Assembly: GCA_964544885.1 (NCBI GenBank)
Contig: CAZJDX010000008.1
Coordinates: forward strand, 54,188 to 118,187
Direction of reading: 5' to 3'
DNA length: 64,000 nucleotides
Source of the DNA: QQVM01 sp964544885
GTDB lineage: Bacteria > Bacteroidota > Bacteroidia > AKYH767-A > 2013-40CM-41-45
Shown here piece after piece: positions 18,099-26,577 of the stretch (positions are counted from its first letter, which is position 1; each line of letters begins with the position of its first letter). Position numbers and translations under genes: made by a program. The notes beneath the pieces are model-generated. The model had not been told where the DNA came from, did not search any database, and saw only the letters and a program-made list of their open reading frames with translations.

Positions 18099-19037
18099 AT
18101 GCATAACGCTCCGGTAATCCTTTTTGCATATAACCGTCCACTCCACCTGAGCAGGACGCTTGAACACCTGCGGCTGAATTACGGCGCAGGCGAAACAACA
18201 CTATATGTATTCGCCGAAGGCCCTAAGAGCGGTGCTGATTCTTCCGAACTTGAAAAGATCAAAGAAGTAAGGAGAATTATACATGATATCAAGGGATTTA
18301 AAAATATCGTGATCCAGGAATCGGAAAGCAATGCCGGATGCGCGAATTCAATGATCTCAGGTATCAGCAAGGTGATGGCAGAACACGGAAAGGGAATTAT
18401 ACTGGAAGATGATATCCTTACACATTCACTTTTTCTTTCTTATTGCAACAAAGGACTTAAACACTATAAAAACAATAAAGAAGTAAAACAGATCGGAGCC
18501 TTTATGTTTCCTGGAATGCCTGCAAAACCAGGGATTTTCTTTTCAAGAACAATCTTGTGCTGGGGCTGGGCAACTTGGGATAGAGCATGGAATGAAATGA
18601 GCATGGATGCTAAATCACTCTTGTCGGCATTAAAGGCCGGTCAGCAAGAATACGAATTCGACCTCGAAGGAAATTATCCTTACCTGAGTTCACTCATTGC
18701 CCAGGCTGAGGGTAAAATCGATGCCTGGGATATTTGCTGGTATGCCAGTGTGTTTCTTAATAAAGGATTGTCTGCCTATCCTTCATCCAGTCTCACCCAA
18801 AATATTGGTATGGATGGCAGCGGAACACATTTCAAGGAAGACCTGAATAAAAATTTATCCGCCTTTCGGATCCCTCCCGACCTGACTGATCTGTTTCCTT
18901 CCGCTCTGCTTGTGAATCCTCAACAAGAGGCGCGCTTGCATCATGCCATATACAAATGGCATCATACAGGACTGACAACAAGAATCCGAAGAAAGCTGAA
19001 AAACGTTATGAATACCTTGGCTAAAAAAAATAATTAA
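18099..19037 (+). CDS. GT-A-type glycosyltransferase (GNT-I-like), stand-alone copy
   Basis: A 312-residue predicted nucleotide-sugar transferase. It starts with APVILFAYNRPLHLSRTLEHL and has SNAGCANSMISGI near residue 77, the metal-site motif GIILEDDILTHSLF near 97 (EDD), WGWATWDRAW near 156, and WDICWYASVFLNKG near 208. The same series (GIILEDD, WGWATW, WDxxW, TNIG-type end) appears in the C-terminal half of the fusion protein at 21505-23619, so the two are paralogous domains. The hydrophilic protein lacks a signal peptide and should act on lipid-linked intermediates in the cytoplasm. The sugar is unknown. Confidence 0.74.
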   Translation: MHNAPVILFAYNRPLHLSRTLEHLRLNYGAGETTLYVFAEGPKSGADSSELEKIKEVRRIIHDIKGFKNIVIQESESNAGCANSMISGISKVMAEHGKGIILEDDILTHSLFLSYCNKGLKHYKNNKEVKQIGAFMFPGMPAKPGIFFSRTILCWGWATWDRAWNEMSMDAKSLLSALKAGQQEYEFDLEGNYPYLSSLIAQAEGKIDAWDICWYASVFLNKGLSAYPSSSLTQNIGMDGSGTHFKEDLNKNLSAFRIPPDLTDLFPSALLVNPQQEARLHHAIYKWHHTGLTTRIRRKLKNVMNTLAKKNN

Positions 19038-19067
19038 TTCAATTTTTGAGAACATATTCTCAATGAA

Positions 19068-19676
19068 ATGATAAAATCGATAATAAAAAAATTACTCCTG
19101 TCTGACCCTGTAAAACAGCAGTTAAAAAAATATTCATCTCATATCCGTCTGGGCAAAGGTACAAGACTTGATAACTTTCAACTGGAGATCAGAAACCCTG
19201 TCAGCGACAGGATATACTTTGAAACCGGAGAGGATTGCGTTATTTCCGGCAAATTTGTATTTGAATCAGCTGACTGCAAAATCAGTATAGGAAATAATAC
19301 CTTTATTGGAGGGGGATTATTTATTTCAGCTGAGAATATCAGGATAGGTAACAATGTAATGGTATCCTGGAACTGTACGATTACAGATAATGATGCTCAT
19401 TCTGTGAATCCGGAAGAAAGACGAGAAGATGTGAGGAACTGGAAAAGAGGAATTGATGAAGGTGTACCCTGGAAATACAAAGACTGGAACAAGGTCAAAA
19501 AATCTCCGGTTCAAATTGATGACAATGCCTGGATCGGATTCAATAGCATTATATTAAAAGGAGTCAGAATAGGAAATTCAGCCATCATTGGTGCAGGTAG
19601 TGTTGTAACTAAAGACGTAACGGATTTCATGCTTGCGGCAGGAAATCCGGCAAAGCAGATCAAATCCACTGTCTGA
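19068..19676 (+). CDS. Acyltransferase with left-handed beta-helix (hexapeptide repeats)
   Basis: A 202-residue trimeric-type acetyltransferase. Hexapeptide repeats begin near residue 67 (CKISIGNNTFIGGGLFIS, IRIGNNVMVSWNCTI) and continue after a loop near 125-145 with VQIDDNAWIGFNSIILKGV and IIGAGSVVTKDV. TDNDAHSVNPEERR near 108 contains the His expected at the active site, and GNPAKQIK near the C-terminus binds the acyl-CoA in this family. It probably O- or N-acetylates a sugar of the surface glycan. The stop codon directly abuts the next gene's ATG, so both are in one operon. Confidence 0.85.
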   Translation: MIKSIIKKLLLSDPVKQQLKKYSSHIRLGKGTRLDNFQLEIRNPVSDRIYFETGEDCVISGKFVFESADCKISIGNNTFIGGGLFISAENIRIGNNVMVSWNCTITDNDAHSVNPEERREDVRNWKRGIDEGVPWKYKDWNKVKKSPVQIDDNAWIGFNSIILKGVRIGNSAIIGAGSVVTKDVTDFMLAAGNPAKQIKSTV

Positions 19677-20564
19677 ATGATGACCTGGGAAGAAACGATC
19701 CTGGCCTTGAGAAAGAACCCTGATTATTCTCAAATCCTTTATGATTCATACCTGAATGATGACAGTGTGAAAAATGTGAACAGATTCCGCGATTCTGAAG
19801 AATACAGGGAAACAATGCAGATCATTCATAATCACTTTCCACTTGCCAAAAAAATTCTCGAACTGGGTAGCGGGACAGGCATGAGCGCCGCCGCGTTCGC
19901 CCTGGATGGATATGAAGTTGTGGCAACAGATCCTGATCAGGGTAAAGTCGCAGGATGTGAGGCGATCAGAAACCTTAAAAACGCGCTCTCACTTTCAAAT
20001 CTTACGGTGATTAACACACATGGAGAATCTCTCCCGTTTGAAAATACAAGCTTCGATCTGGTCTATGTGAGGCAAACATTACATCACGCCAACGATCTGA
20101 ACAAAATGACCGCTGAGATCGCCCGGGTTCTGAAACCCGGCGGCGCTCTGTTGGCAGCGCGTGAGCATGTGGTATTCAATGATCAGGATAAGCAGGTATT
20201 TCTCAAGAGCCATCCTTTGCACCGGTATTATGATGGAGAGAACGCCTTTACCCTGAAAGAGTATAAGGCAGCCATTCTGAACAGTGGTTTGGAGCTGATG
20301 AAGACGTACAGATATTATGACTCAGTGATAAACTACTTCCCGCTCAAGTCCAGTGATATTGATGTATTGGATGAAACCTTCAAAGCAAAGATGAACGAGG
20401 CCTGCGTTAAAAAGCTGGGTCTTCCCGGAAGATTCCTGCCGGTACAATTCCTGTACTGGTTATGGAATATGATACGGTACGGAACCGCAAAATCAGAAAG
20501 GCGTGTTCCTGGAAGAATGTATAGTTTTGTGGCGATAAAACCACCAGGGATTCTCACAGTATAG
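19677..20564 (+). CDS. Class I SAM-dependent methyltransferase
   Basis: A 295-residue methyltransferase of the UbiE/Methyltransf_11 type. The SAM loop is ILELGSGTGMSAAAFALDGY near residue 60, the acidic residue that binds the ribose follows in VVATDPDQ, and LVYVRQTLHHANDLNK near 122 and RVLKPGGALLAAREH near 144 are the later motifs. The start is ATG ATG immediately after the acyltransferase stop. The context suggests methylation of a polysaccharide sugar or of a lipid-linked intermediate. The C-terminal third is not recognised. Confidence 0.82.
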   Translation: MMTWEETILALRKNPDYSQILYDSYLNDDSVKNVNRFRDSEEYRETMQIIHNHFPLAKKILELGSGTGMSAAAFALDGYEVVATDPDQGKVAGCEAIRNLKNALSLSNLTVINTHGESLPFENTSFDLVYVRQTLHHANDLNKMTAEIARVLKPGGALLAAREHVVFNDQDKQVFLKSHPLHRYYDGENAFTLKEYKAAILNSGLELMKTYRYYDSVINYFPLKSSDIDVLDETFKAKMNEACVKKLGLPGRFLPVQFLYWLWNMIRYGTAKSERRVPGRMYSFVAIKPPGILTV

Positions 20565-20579
20565 AAAAAATTCAATTCG

Positions 20580-21512
20580 ATGATACTAATTACCGGAGGC
20601 GCAGGATTTATCGGCTCTCATCTCACAGGAATGTTCCTTGAACGCGACAAAAAGGTGGCCGTAATCGATAACTTCTCCTATGGAAGGCGTGAATATCTGC
20701 CTGAGAGTAATCCCAACCTTACTCTGATCGAACATGATATTCTGGATCAACAAGGTCTGGAAAGGATTTTTAAGTCATTGAAACCCTCACTTGTCATTCA
20801 TCTTGCCGCCATCCATCATATTCCCACCTGTGAACTTGATCCCGCCGCTGCTTTGCGGGCGAATGTCGAAGGAACCGTATCGGTTCTTGAATCCTGCAGA
20901 AAAAATATGGCCGCTAAAGTCATATTTGCATCTTCAGGAGCAGTTTATGATATAGTAAATGAAACTCTGATGGAAGACCATACTCCAGTAGTTCCAAAAG
21001 ATATTTACAGCATTTCAAAGGCATGTGGAGAGGATTTACTAAGGCTTTACACTGAGCGGGGTCACTTCCGCGGTATCTCCTGCAGATTATTCAACGCCGT
21101 TGGTCCTTGCGAAACAAATGCCCACCTCGTTCCTGAAATCCTTCAACAGATAAAGGCAGGAAAAGAAGAGATCGTGCTTGGAAATCTTCAGACTTACCGG
21201 AGTTACATTCACGTAAAAGATGTCGCAGAAGCCATACTCAGGTTAAGTCAGGAAGCGATAGAAAAAAATTACGACGTATTCAATATCGGAAACGAAACCG
21301 AATATACGGCCGCCAACCTGATGGATATGATCGCCGGGATTGCAGGAAAAAAATTCAGTATTATCCAAAGTCCCGCGAAGCAAAGAAGCAATGACAGATT
21401 ACATCAGAAAGCGGGAATGAAAAAACTTGGTGACACACTTGGCTGGTTGCCTTCCCGAACTATAGAATCTGCATTAAGAGAAGCATTCAGTGAAATAGTC
21501 CACCATGCATAA
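20580..21512 (+). CDS. NAD-dependent nucleotide-sugar epimerase/dehydratase (extended SDR)
   Basis: A 310-residue extended short-chain dehydrogenase. MILITGGAGFIGSHLTGMFL is the NAD-binding N-terminus, followed by VIDNFSYGRREYL near residue 32, VIHLAAIHHIPTCE near 74, the active-site YSISKACGEDLLRLY near 141 and YRSYIHVKDVAEAILRL near 202. It resembles GalE- and WbpP-like UDP-sugar 4-epimerases, but the precise substrate is uncertain. Its last 8 bp overlap the next glycosyltransferase gene, which implies coupled translation. Confidence 0.84.
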   Translation: MILITGGAGFIGSHLTGMFLERDKKVAVIDNFSYGRREYLPESNPNLTLIEHDILDQQGLERIFKSLKPSLVIHLAAIHHIPTCELDPAAALRANVEGTVSVLESCRKNMAAKVIFASSGAVYDIVNETLMEDHTPVVPKDIYSISKACGEDLLRLYTERGHFRGISCRLFNAVGPCETNAHLVPEILQQIKAGKEEIVLGNLQTYRSYIHVKDVAEAILRLSQEAIEKNYDVFNIGNETEYTAANLMDMIAGIAGKKFSIIQSPAKQRSNDRLHQKAGMKKLGDTLGWLPSRTIESALREAFSEIVHHA

Positions 21513-23619
21513 ACTGAATATCATCATACCGGCTCTCGGCGGAAAGGAATGGACAGGTGGGCTTACCTACCAGGAAAATCTGATCGGTGCTCTCAGAACA
21601 CGGAATGACATTTGTATCTATGTTATTAACGATATTAAAGGTAGTCATAAAGACACCCGGCATAAGACACTGATTAAAAGAGGGACCCATGCCATTAAGC
21701 AACTCATCCGTTCAGCAGAATATGTTTTCTCACAAAAAATTCTCGGGTACAACCGCAGGCTGAGTTTAGACCTTAAGCCATTCGCTAAGGCAAGAACAAA
21801 CGTTATTTTCACACATAATCACTCTTTCCTCAAAATTCAGAATGACTTTATCAAATTTTACTGGATTCCCGATTTTCAACATGTGCATCTTCCCCATCTG
21901 TTTACGGATGAACAGATAGACGACAGAAATTCTAAATTTCTGGAAGGATGTAAACTCGCTGATGTAATTATCCTGAGCAGTTACGATGCACAACAGGACC
22001 TGGCAAAATTCGCTCCTGAACATGTTCATAAAAGCGCTGTATCCAATTTTGTTGCCGGTGTCGAGGAATCGATTTGGGATAAAGACCCTTCTTATCTCCT
22101 GGAAAAATACTTCATCCCTTCTAAATTCTTCTTCCTGCCAAATCAATTCTGGAAACATAAGAATCATATCGTTGTTTTCAAGGCGCTTCATTATCTGAAG
22201 CAGAAAGGAGTACATCCGATTGTAATGTGTACCGGAAATCCGTCAGAATTCAGAAATCCAGGATACTATAAAGAGTTGACTGAAAAAATAAAGGATTGGG
22301 AAATTGGTGACCAGATCCGGGTACTGGGACTCGTACCTCATGAGGACGTACTGATGCTCCTCAGGCAAAGTATTGCAGTCATTAATCCTTCGCTGTTTGA
22401 AGGATGGAGTACTACCGTTGAAGAGAGCAAATCAATAGGCAAACATATCATCTTATCCGATATTCCTGTACACAGGGAGCAATCACCACAATCCGTTGAG
22501 TACTTTGCACCGCATGACCACATAAAACTTGCTGAACTTCTACGGCATAACTGGGAAAAACTTCAGCCGGGACCGAATACCGAACTCGAGAAAACCGCAC
22601 GTCAGAACTTATCCAGACGCAAAGCAGAATATGCCGACAATTTTCTCAATATCATCAAATCCTTTCAGCAAAGGAAAAATGAATTGCCGCTTGCTGCATT
22701 CGATAAACCGGTTCTGTTTCTGATCTTCAACAGACCCGACCAAACCAAGGCCGTATTCGAACAAATCAGAAAAGTAAGACCGGCAAGACTGTTCATCGCG
22801 GCTGACGGTCCACGGAGTCATGTACCTGAAGACCGCATTAAATGCAGGGAAGCCAGGGAAGTGATCAATCAGATTGACTGGAAATGTGACCTGAAACTGC
22901 TCTTTCGTGAAAAGAACCTGAGTCTGAAGGAGGGCGTGAGTTCAGCGATAAACTGGTTCTTCGCAAATGTTGAAGAAGGAATAATCCTCGAAGATGACTG
23001 TCTTGCGGATGAAAGTTTTTTCAATTATTGTTCGGAGTTGCTTGATCATTACCGTGACCATGAACAGATCATGCATATAAACGGTACCAACTTCCTACTG
23101 GGTAATGAATTTGATTTTGACGGTTCATACTATTTCTCAAAAATTTGTCACCCATGGGGCTGGGCCACCTGGAAACGCTCCTGGCTTAAGTACGACATTG
23201 AAATGAAAGGCCTGGATTCCTTCCTTGAACAAAATAAAATATCGGAATATACAGGCAATCAGAATGCGATAAATTTTTATGCTGACAGTTTCAGGAAAAC
23301 CGCTGCAGGTAAAGTAAACACCTGGGACTATCAGTGGTTTTATTCCGTATGGAAGAACAACGGGATAGTGATAAGCCCTGCCATAAATCTCGTCACCAAT
23401 ATTGGTTTCGGGAAGGATGCCACGCATACAAACTACAAATACACGAGACTGAGTAAGATGAAGCGAAACAGGATGTATTCCATGAAGCATCCGCAGACTA
23501 TCAGGATCAACAGACATGCTGATGAATTTACTTTTGAAGTAAATGTAAAAGAAGGTACCGGCAACCTGCTTGAAAGACTTATTGCAAAATCCAAACTCAC
23601 CCTGGGTATAAAAAGCTAA
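21505..23619 (+). CDS. Two-domain glycosyltransferase: GT4-like N-terminus fused to GNT-I-like C-terminus
   Basis: A 704-residue fusion. Residues ~1-390 are a GT-B enzyme: FFLPNQFWKHKNHIVVFKAL near 210, RVLGLVPHEDVLMLLRQS near 272 and NPSLFEGWSTTVEESKSIGK near 297 with the E-x-type donor motif. Residues ~400-704 repeat the layout of the stand-alone protein at 18099: PVLFLIFNRPDQTKAVFEQI, KNLSLKEGVSSAINWFF, GIILEDDCLADESFF near 494, WGWATWKRSW near 552 and WDYQWFYSVWKNNG near 605. Both domains keep their active-site motifs, so the protein may add two sugars in sequence. It overlaps the epimerase gene by 8 bp. Confidence 0.82.
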   Translation: MHKLNIIIPALGGKEWTGGLTYQENLIGALRTRNDICIYVINDIKGSHKDTRHKTLIKRGTHAIKQLIRSAEYVFSQKILGYNRRLSLDLKPFAKARTNVIFTHNHSFLKIQNDFIKFYWIPDFQHVHLPHLFTDEQIDDRNSKFLEGCKLADVIILSSYDAQQDLAKFAPEHVHKSAVSNFVAGVEESIWDKDPSYLLEKYFIPSKFFFLPNQFWKHKNHIVVFKALHYLKQKGVHPIVMCTGNPSEFRNPGYYKELTEKIKDWEIGDQIRVLGLVPHEDVLMLLRQSIAVINPSLFEGWSTTVEESKSIGKHIILSDIPVHREQSPQSVEYFAPHDHIKLAELLRHNWEKLQPGPNTELEKTARQNLSRRKAEYADNFLNIIKSFQQRKNELPLAAFDKPVLFLIFNRPDQTKAVFEQIRKVRPARLFIAADGPRSHVPEDRIKCREAREVINQIDWKCDLKLLFREKNLSLKEGVSSAINWFFANVEEGIILEDDCLADESFFNYCSELLDHYRDHEQIMHINGTNFLLGNEFDFDGSYYFSKICHPWGWATWKRSWLKYDIEMKGLDSFLEQNKISEYTGNQNAINFYADSFRKTAAGKVNTWDYQWFYSVWKNNGIVISPAINLVTNIGFGKDATHTNYKYTRLSKMKRNRMYSMKHPQTIRINRHADEFTFEVNVKEGTGNLLERLIAKSKLTLGIKS

Positions 23620-23637
23620 GAATTCAAAAAAGCGATC

Positions 23638-24609
23638 ATGAACTTAACAATTTTCGGTGTAGGAAGATCTGGTACAAAGGCTGTTCAACTCTACATGAGT
23701 TACCTGCTGGCTCAGAGGGAGGAGAATGTATGGATCAATTACGAGCCTTACTTCTGGATCAACCGTTTCACACAAAGTATTAATTACGAAGGTTATTATC
23801 ATCATACACATTCCCCGCATCTGTGCAGTTCACCTAAGGAATTCAGCAAAGAGCATCAACAATTCATCAGAAGGCTTTCACAACACAATGAGAGTACGGT
23901 CACAAAATTTATAAGAGGAAACGGCAGGCTTGATGCGATCAACCAACTGATTCAGCCTGATCATACCATTGTGATCATACGGGACATCTATCAGGTACTC
24001 ACTTCGGTATTAAAGACAGAATGGGATTTCTGGTCTGTTGGTTTCGAATTCTCTCAAAACTGGGACAACTTCGTTGCCGAAGTCAGGAAAAGAAAACTAC
24101 TGGAGAATCTCGACTGGTGTATAGATCAGATCACTGATCGTATGGATAAGAACGCCTTCTACTGGTACGTGATGAACAAAGCCGTACTTTATTCGGGCTC
24201 ACCCAATACTTATTTTATTCATTATAAAAATATCAGATTAGCCGAAGATATTGCCCGTGAAATCATCGACCCGGAGATTCGACTCTCCATTAAAGATGAC
24301 ATTTTCAATGGAGACAATATCCATGAGAACTACCCCTTAAAAAGCGAGAATGTAAGCTACGGATTTAATCAGATCATCAACGCAGTATTTTACAAGTCCA
24401 AGTTAATGAACAATTATGGCTTTTATCTCTCCAATAGAAAATATGGTAATTCTGCTTTCATTAACAATGATTACAAGAAGGTGCAATCAAGATCGACAGA
24501 CCAGACAAGTGTCAGGATAGAAAAGAAAGAACTGTATGAATTCTTTAATGAGGACATCGGCAATATGTTGCGGAAAATTGAATGGAAACCAGAGAAGGTA
24601 ATATCCTGA
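23638..24609 (+). CDS. P-loop sulfotransferase-like protein
   Basis: A 323-residue protein that begins with LTIFGVGRSGTKAVQLYMSY, a glycine-rich loop of the kind that binds the 5'-phosphosulfate of PAPS, and has HTIVIIRDIYQVLTSVLKTE near residue 108, matching the 3'-phosphate binding segment (R...S) of sulfotransferases. AFYWYVMNKAVLYSGSPNTY near 178 and the FIHYKNI strand that follows also fit that fold. It lacks a signal peptide. Placed among glycosyltransferases 18 bp after the fusion enzyme, it may sulfate the glycan before export. No PAPS synthesis genes are in the window. The fold call is good; the substrate is inference. Confidence 0.68.
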   Translation: MNLTIFGVGRSGTKAVQLYMSYLLAQREENVWINYEPYFWINRFTQSINYEGYYHHTHSPHLCSSPKEFSKEHQQFIRRLSQHNESTVTKFIRGNGRLDAINQLIQPDHTIVIIRDIYQVLTSVLKTEWDFWSVGFEFSQNWDNFVAEVRKRKLLENLDWCIDQITDRMDKNAFYWYVMNKAVLYSGSPNTYFIHYKNIRLAEDIAREIIDPEIRLSIKDDIFNGDNIHENYPLKSENVSYGFNQIINAVFYKSKLMNNYGFYLSNRKYGNSAFINNDYKKVQSRSTDQTSVRIEKKELYEFFNEDIGNMLRKIEWKPEKVIS

Positions 24610-24650
24610 GTGGCAAATTCAACCAATAATTTCAGATAACGCTTTTAATT

Positions 24651-25544
24651 ATGCCGGATAGACATGTAAATTGCATCCTTTGCAAAGGGAATAGGCTGCA
24701 GCCACTGAGAAAATACGATGCAGGAAACCTTGTGAAGTGCAGGGATTGTGGTCTTGTTTTTGCTTCTTCCATCCCTTCTTTACAAGAACTGGCGGAACAT
24801 TACAAAAGGTATCCACACTTTAGTGGAATATCGCAAACCACTATCAAGAGATACAACGAACTTCTTGACCGTTTTGAAAAGTACAGACTAAATAACCGGA
24901 TCATTGACGTTGGCTGCGGAGAAGGATTTTTTCTCGAACAGGCACGTAAAAGAGGTTGGGAAGTCTACGGAACAGAATGTGTGCCTCATTATATTCCCAT
25001 CTGTGAAAGCAAAGGAATCACGATGAACCAAGGTGTCCTTGATACCAATAATTATAAAGCCGGATCTTTTGACATAGTTACTTCATTTGAAGTCATAGAG
25101 CATTTAAATTATCCGGCAAAGGAAATAGGAAATTTCAGGTCCTTACTGAGAAACGGAGGCTTGCTATACCTCACGACACCTAACTTCGATTCTCTATCGA
25201 GACGCATCCAGGGAAAGTCATGGAGCGTGATTTATTATCCGGACCATCTTTGTTATTTCAGTCCTGCCAGTATCAGATATGCAATGAAAACTTATGGCTT
25301 TAAAAAGGTTTCACTGCTGACTACAGGAATAAGTCCGGACAGGATCAGGCAGGCACTTTCCGGTAAAAAGGGTGAATTAAACGGACACAAGGATCATAAG
25401 GATAAATACAAACCCTTCGATATGGAATTGCAGGAGAAAATAGAAGGTAATACGTTGCTTCTGCTGATCAAAGGAACGGTTAACCGTCTTCTCACACTCA
25501 GCGGCACGGGTGATGGTATTAAAGCAATGTATGAGAAAGTATAA
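24651..25544 (+). CDS. Class I methyltransferase with N-terminal zinc ribbon
   Basis: A 297-residue protein. Residues 5-32 hold two Cys pairs (CILC and CRDC), a zinc-ribbon head common in Methyltransf_23-type proteins of sugar clusters. The SAM domain follows: RIIDVGCGEGFFLEQARKRG near residue 83, VYGTECVPHYIPICE, FDIVTSFEVIEHLNYPAKE near 142 and LLRNGGLLYLTTPNFDSLS near 162. Its place between the sulfotransferase-like gene and a GT2 gene suggests sugar methylation. The C-terminus (about 230-297) is charged and not recognised. Confidence 0.82.
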   Translation: MPDRHVNCILCKGNRLQPLRKYDAGNLVKCRDCGLVFASSIPSLQELAEHYKRYPHFSGISQTTIKRYNELLDRFEKYRLNNRIIDVGCGEGFFLEQARKRGWEVYGTECVPHYIPICESKGITMNQGVLDTNNYKAGSFDIVTSFEVIEHLNYPAKEIGNFRSLLRNGGLLYLTTPNFDSLSRRIQGKSWSVIYYPDHLCYFSPASIRYAMKTYGFKKVSLLTTGISPDRIRQALSGKKGELNGHKDHKDKYKPFDMELQEKIEGNTLLLLIKGTVNRLLTLSGTGDGIKAMYEKV

Positions 25545-25559
25545 ACCCTGCTATACTGA

Positions 25560-26549
25560 ATGAGATATCCCCGAATTTCAATCATAACTCCATCTTTCAA
25601 TCAGGGAAAATACCTTGAAGAGTGTATCTTATCGGTATTAAATCAAAATTATCCGGAACTGGAATATATTATCATTGATGGGGGAAGTTCCGATAATTCT
25701 GTTGAGATCATAAAGAAGTACGCAGACAGGATTACTTATTGGGAAAGTGAAAAGGACCGTGGACAGAGTCATGCCTTAAACAAAGGCTTTGCCAGATGCA
25801 GCGGGGAAATTATCAGCTGGCTTTGCAGTGATGACTTGTATCTTCCGGGAGCACTTTATAAAGTTGCTGAACTGTTTGCCGCATCTCCTGAAAGCTGTTT
25901 AGTGCACGGAAAGACAATCCTGTTTGGTCAGGGTCGAAAAGAAATCATTAAAGGAGCAAACAGGGAAGATCTCCCACTCAAATATTTTTCAATCATCCCT
26001 TTCCCCCAACCCTCTTCCTTCTTCAGAAAAAAAGTAATCGATGAACAGGGAATTCTGGATGAGAACTTTCATTATGGGATGGATTATGACCTGTTGATCC
26101 GAATAGCCTTACACTATCCGATATTGCAGACGGACCACATTTTTTCCCGTTACAGGTTACACGCAGAGAGCAAAACAGTAAAGATACTTCCCTCTTTCGC
26201 GGAAGATTGGTCACAGGTATTTTTAAAATTTCTCCGCTCTGTTGATGGAGGAGAAAAATTCATCCGGGGACTCAGAGAAGAGGGAATTTTGGCAGATAAA
26301 ACTGATAAATATTTTCATCATAAAAAATTCAGCGAGGAAGAACTAAAAACCATCTATTGTCATTTTCTGCTCAACCAACTGATCATTTATTACGAAGTGT
26401 TGAACCGGGCTCAGTGCAAAAAATTTCTCTCGATGATCAGAAGTACGGATCCTGGTTTCTATAACAAATACAAACTTGGCAAGATAAATTTACGGATCAG
26501 GTACTTCCCCGGCATCCTGATCAGGGTTATAAGAAAACTCCTGCGCTGA
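25560..26549 (+). CDS. Glycosyltransferase family 2
   Basis: A 329-residue GT-A sugar transferase: ISIITPSFNQGKYLEECIL at the N-terminus, EYIIIDGGSSDNSVEIIKKY near residue 34, DRGQSHALNKGFARCSGEI near 67 and the metal site SWLCSDDLYLPG near 88. IIPFPQPSSFFRKKVIDEQG near 147 corresponds to the acceptor-side loop also seen in the GT2 at 17070. The C-terminal ~60 residues are basic and hydrophobic, suggesting membrane contact. This is the last gene of the + strand run; the next gene is convergent. Confidence 0.87.
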   Translation: MRYPRISIITPSFNQGKYLEECILSVLNQNYPELEYIIIDGGSSDNSVEIIKKYADRITYWESEKDRGQSHALNKGFARCSGEIISWLCSDDLYLPGALYKVAELFAASPESCLVHGKTILFGQGRKEIIKGANREDLPLKYFSIIPFPQPSSFFRKKVIDEQGILDENFHYGMDYDLLIRIALHYPILQTDHIFSRYRLHAESKTVKILPSFAEDWSQVFLKFLRSVDGGEKFIRGLREEGILADKTDKYFHHKKFSEEELKTIYCHFLLNQLIIYYEVLNRAQCKKFLSMIRSTDPGFYNKYKLGKINLRIRYFPGILIRVIRKLLR

Positions 26550-26577
26550 GTACGACCGGTGTTTTTTTAAAAATTGA

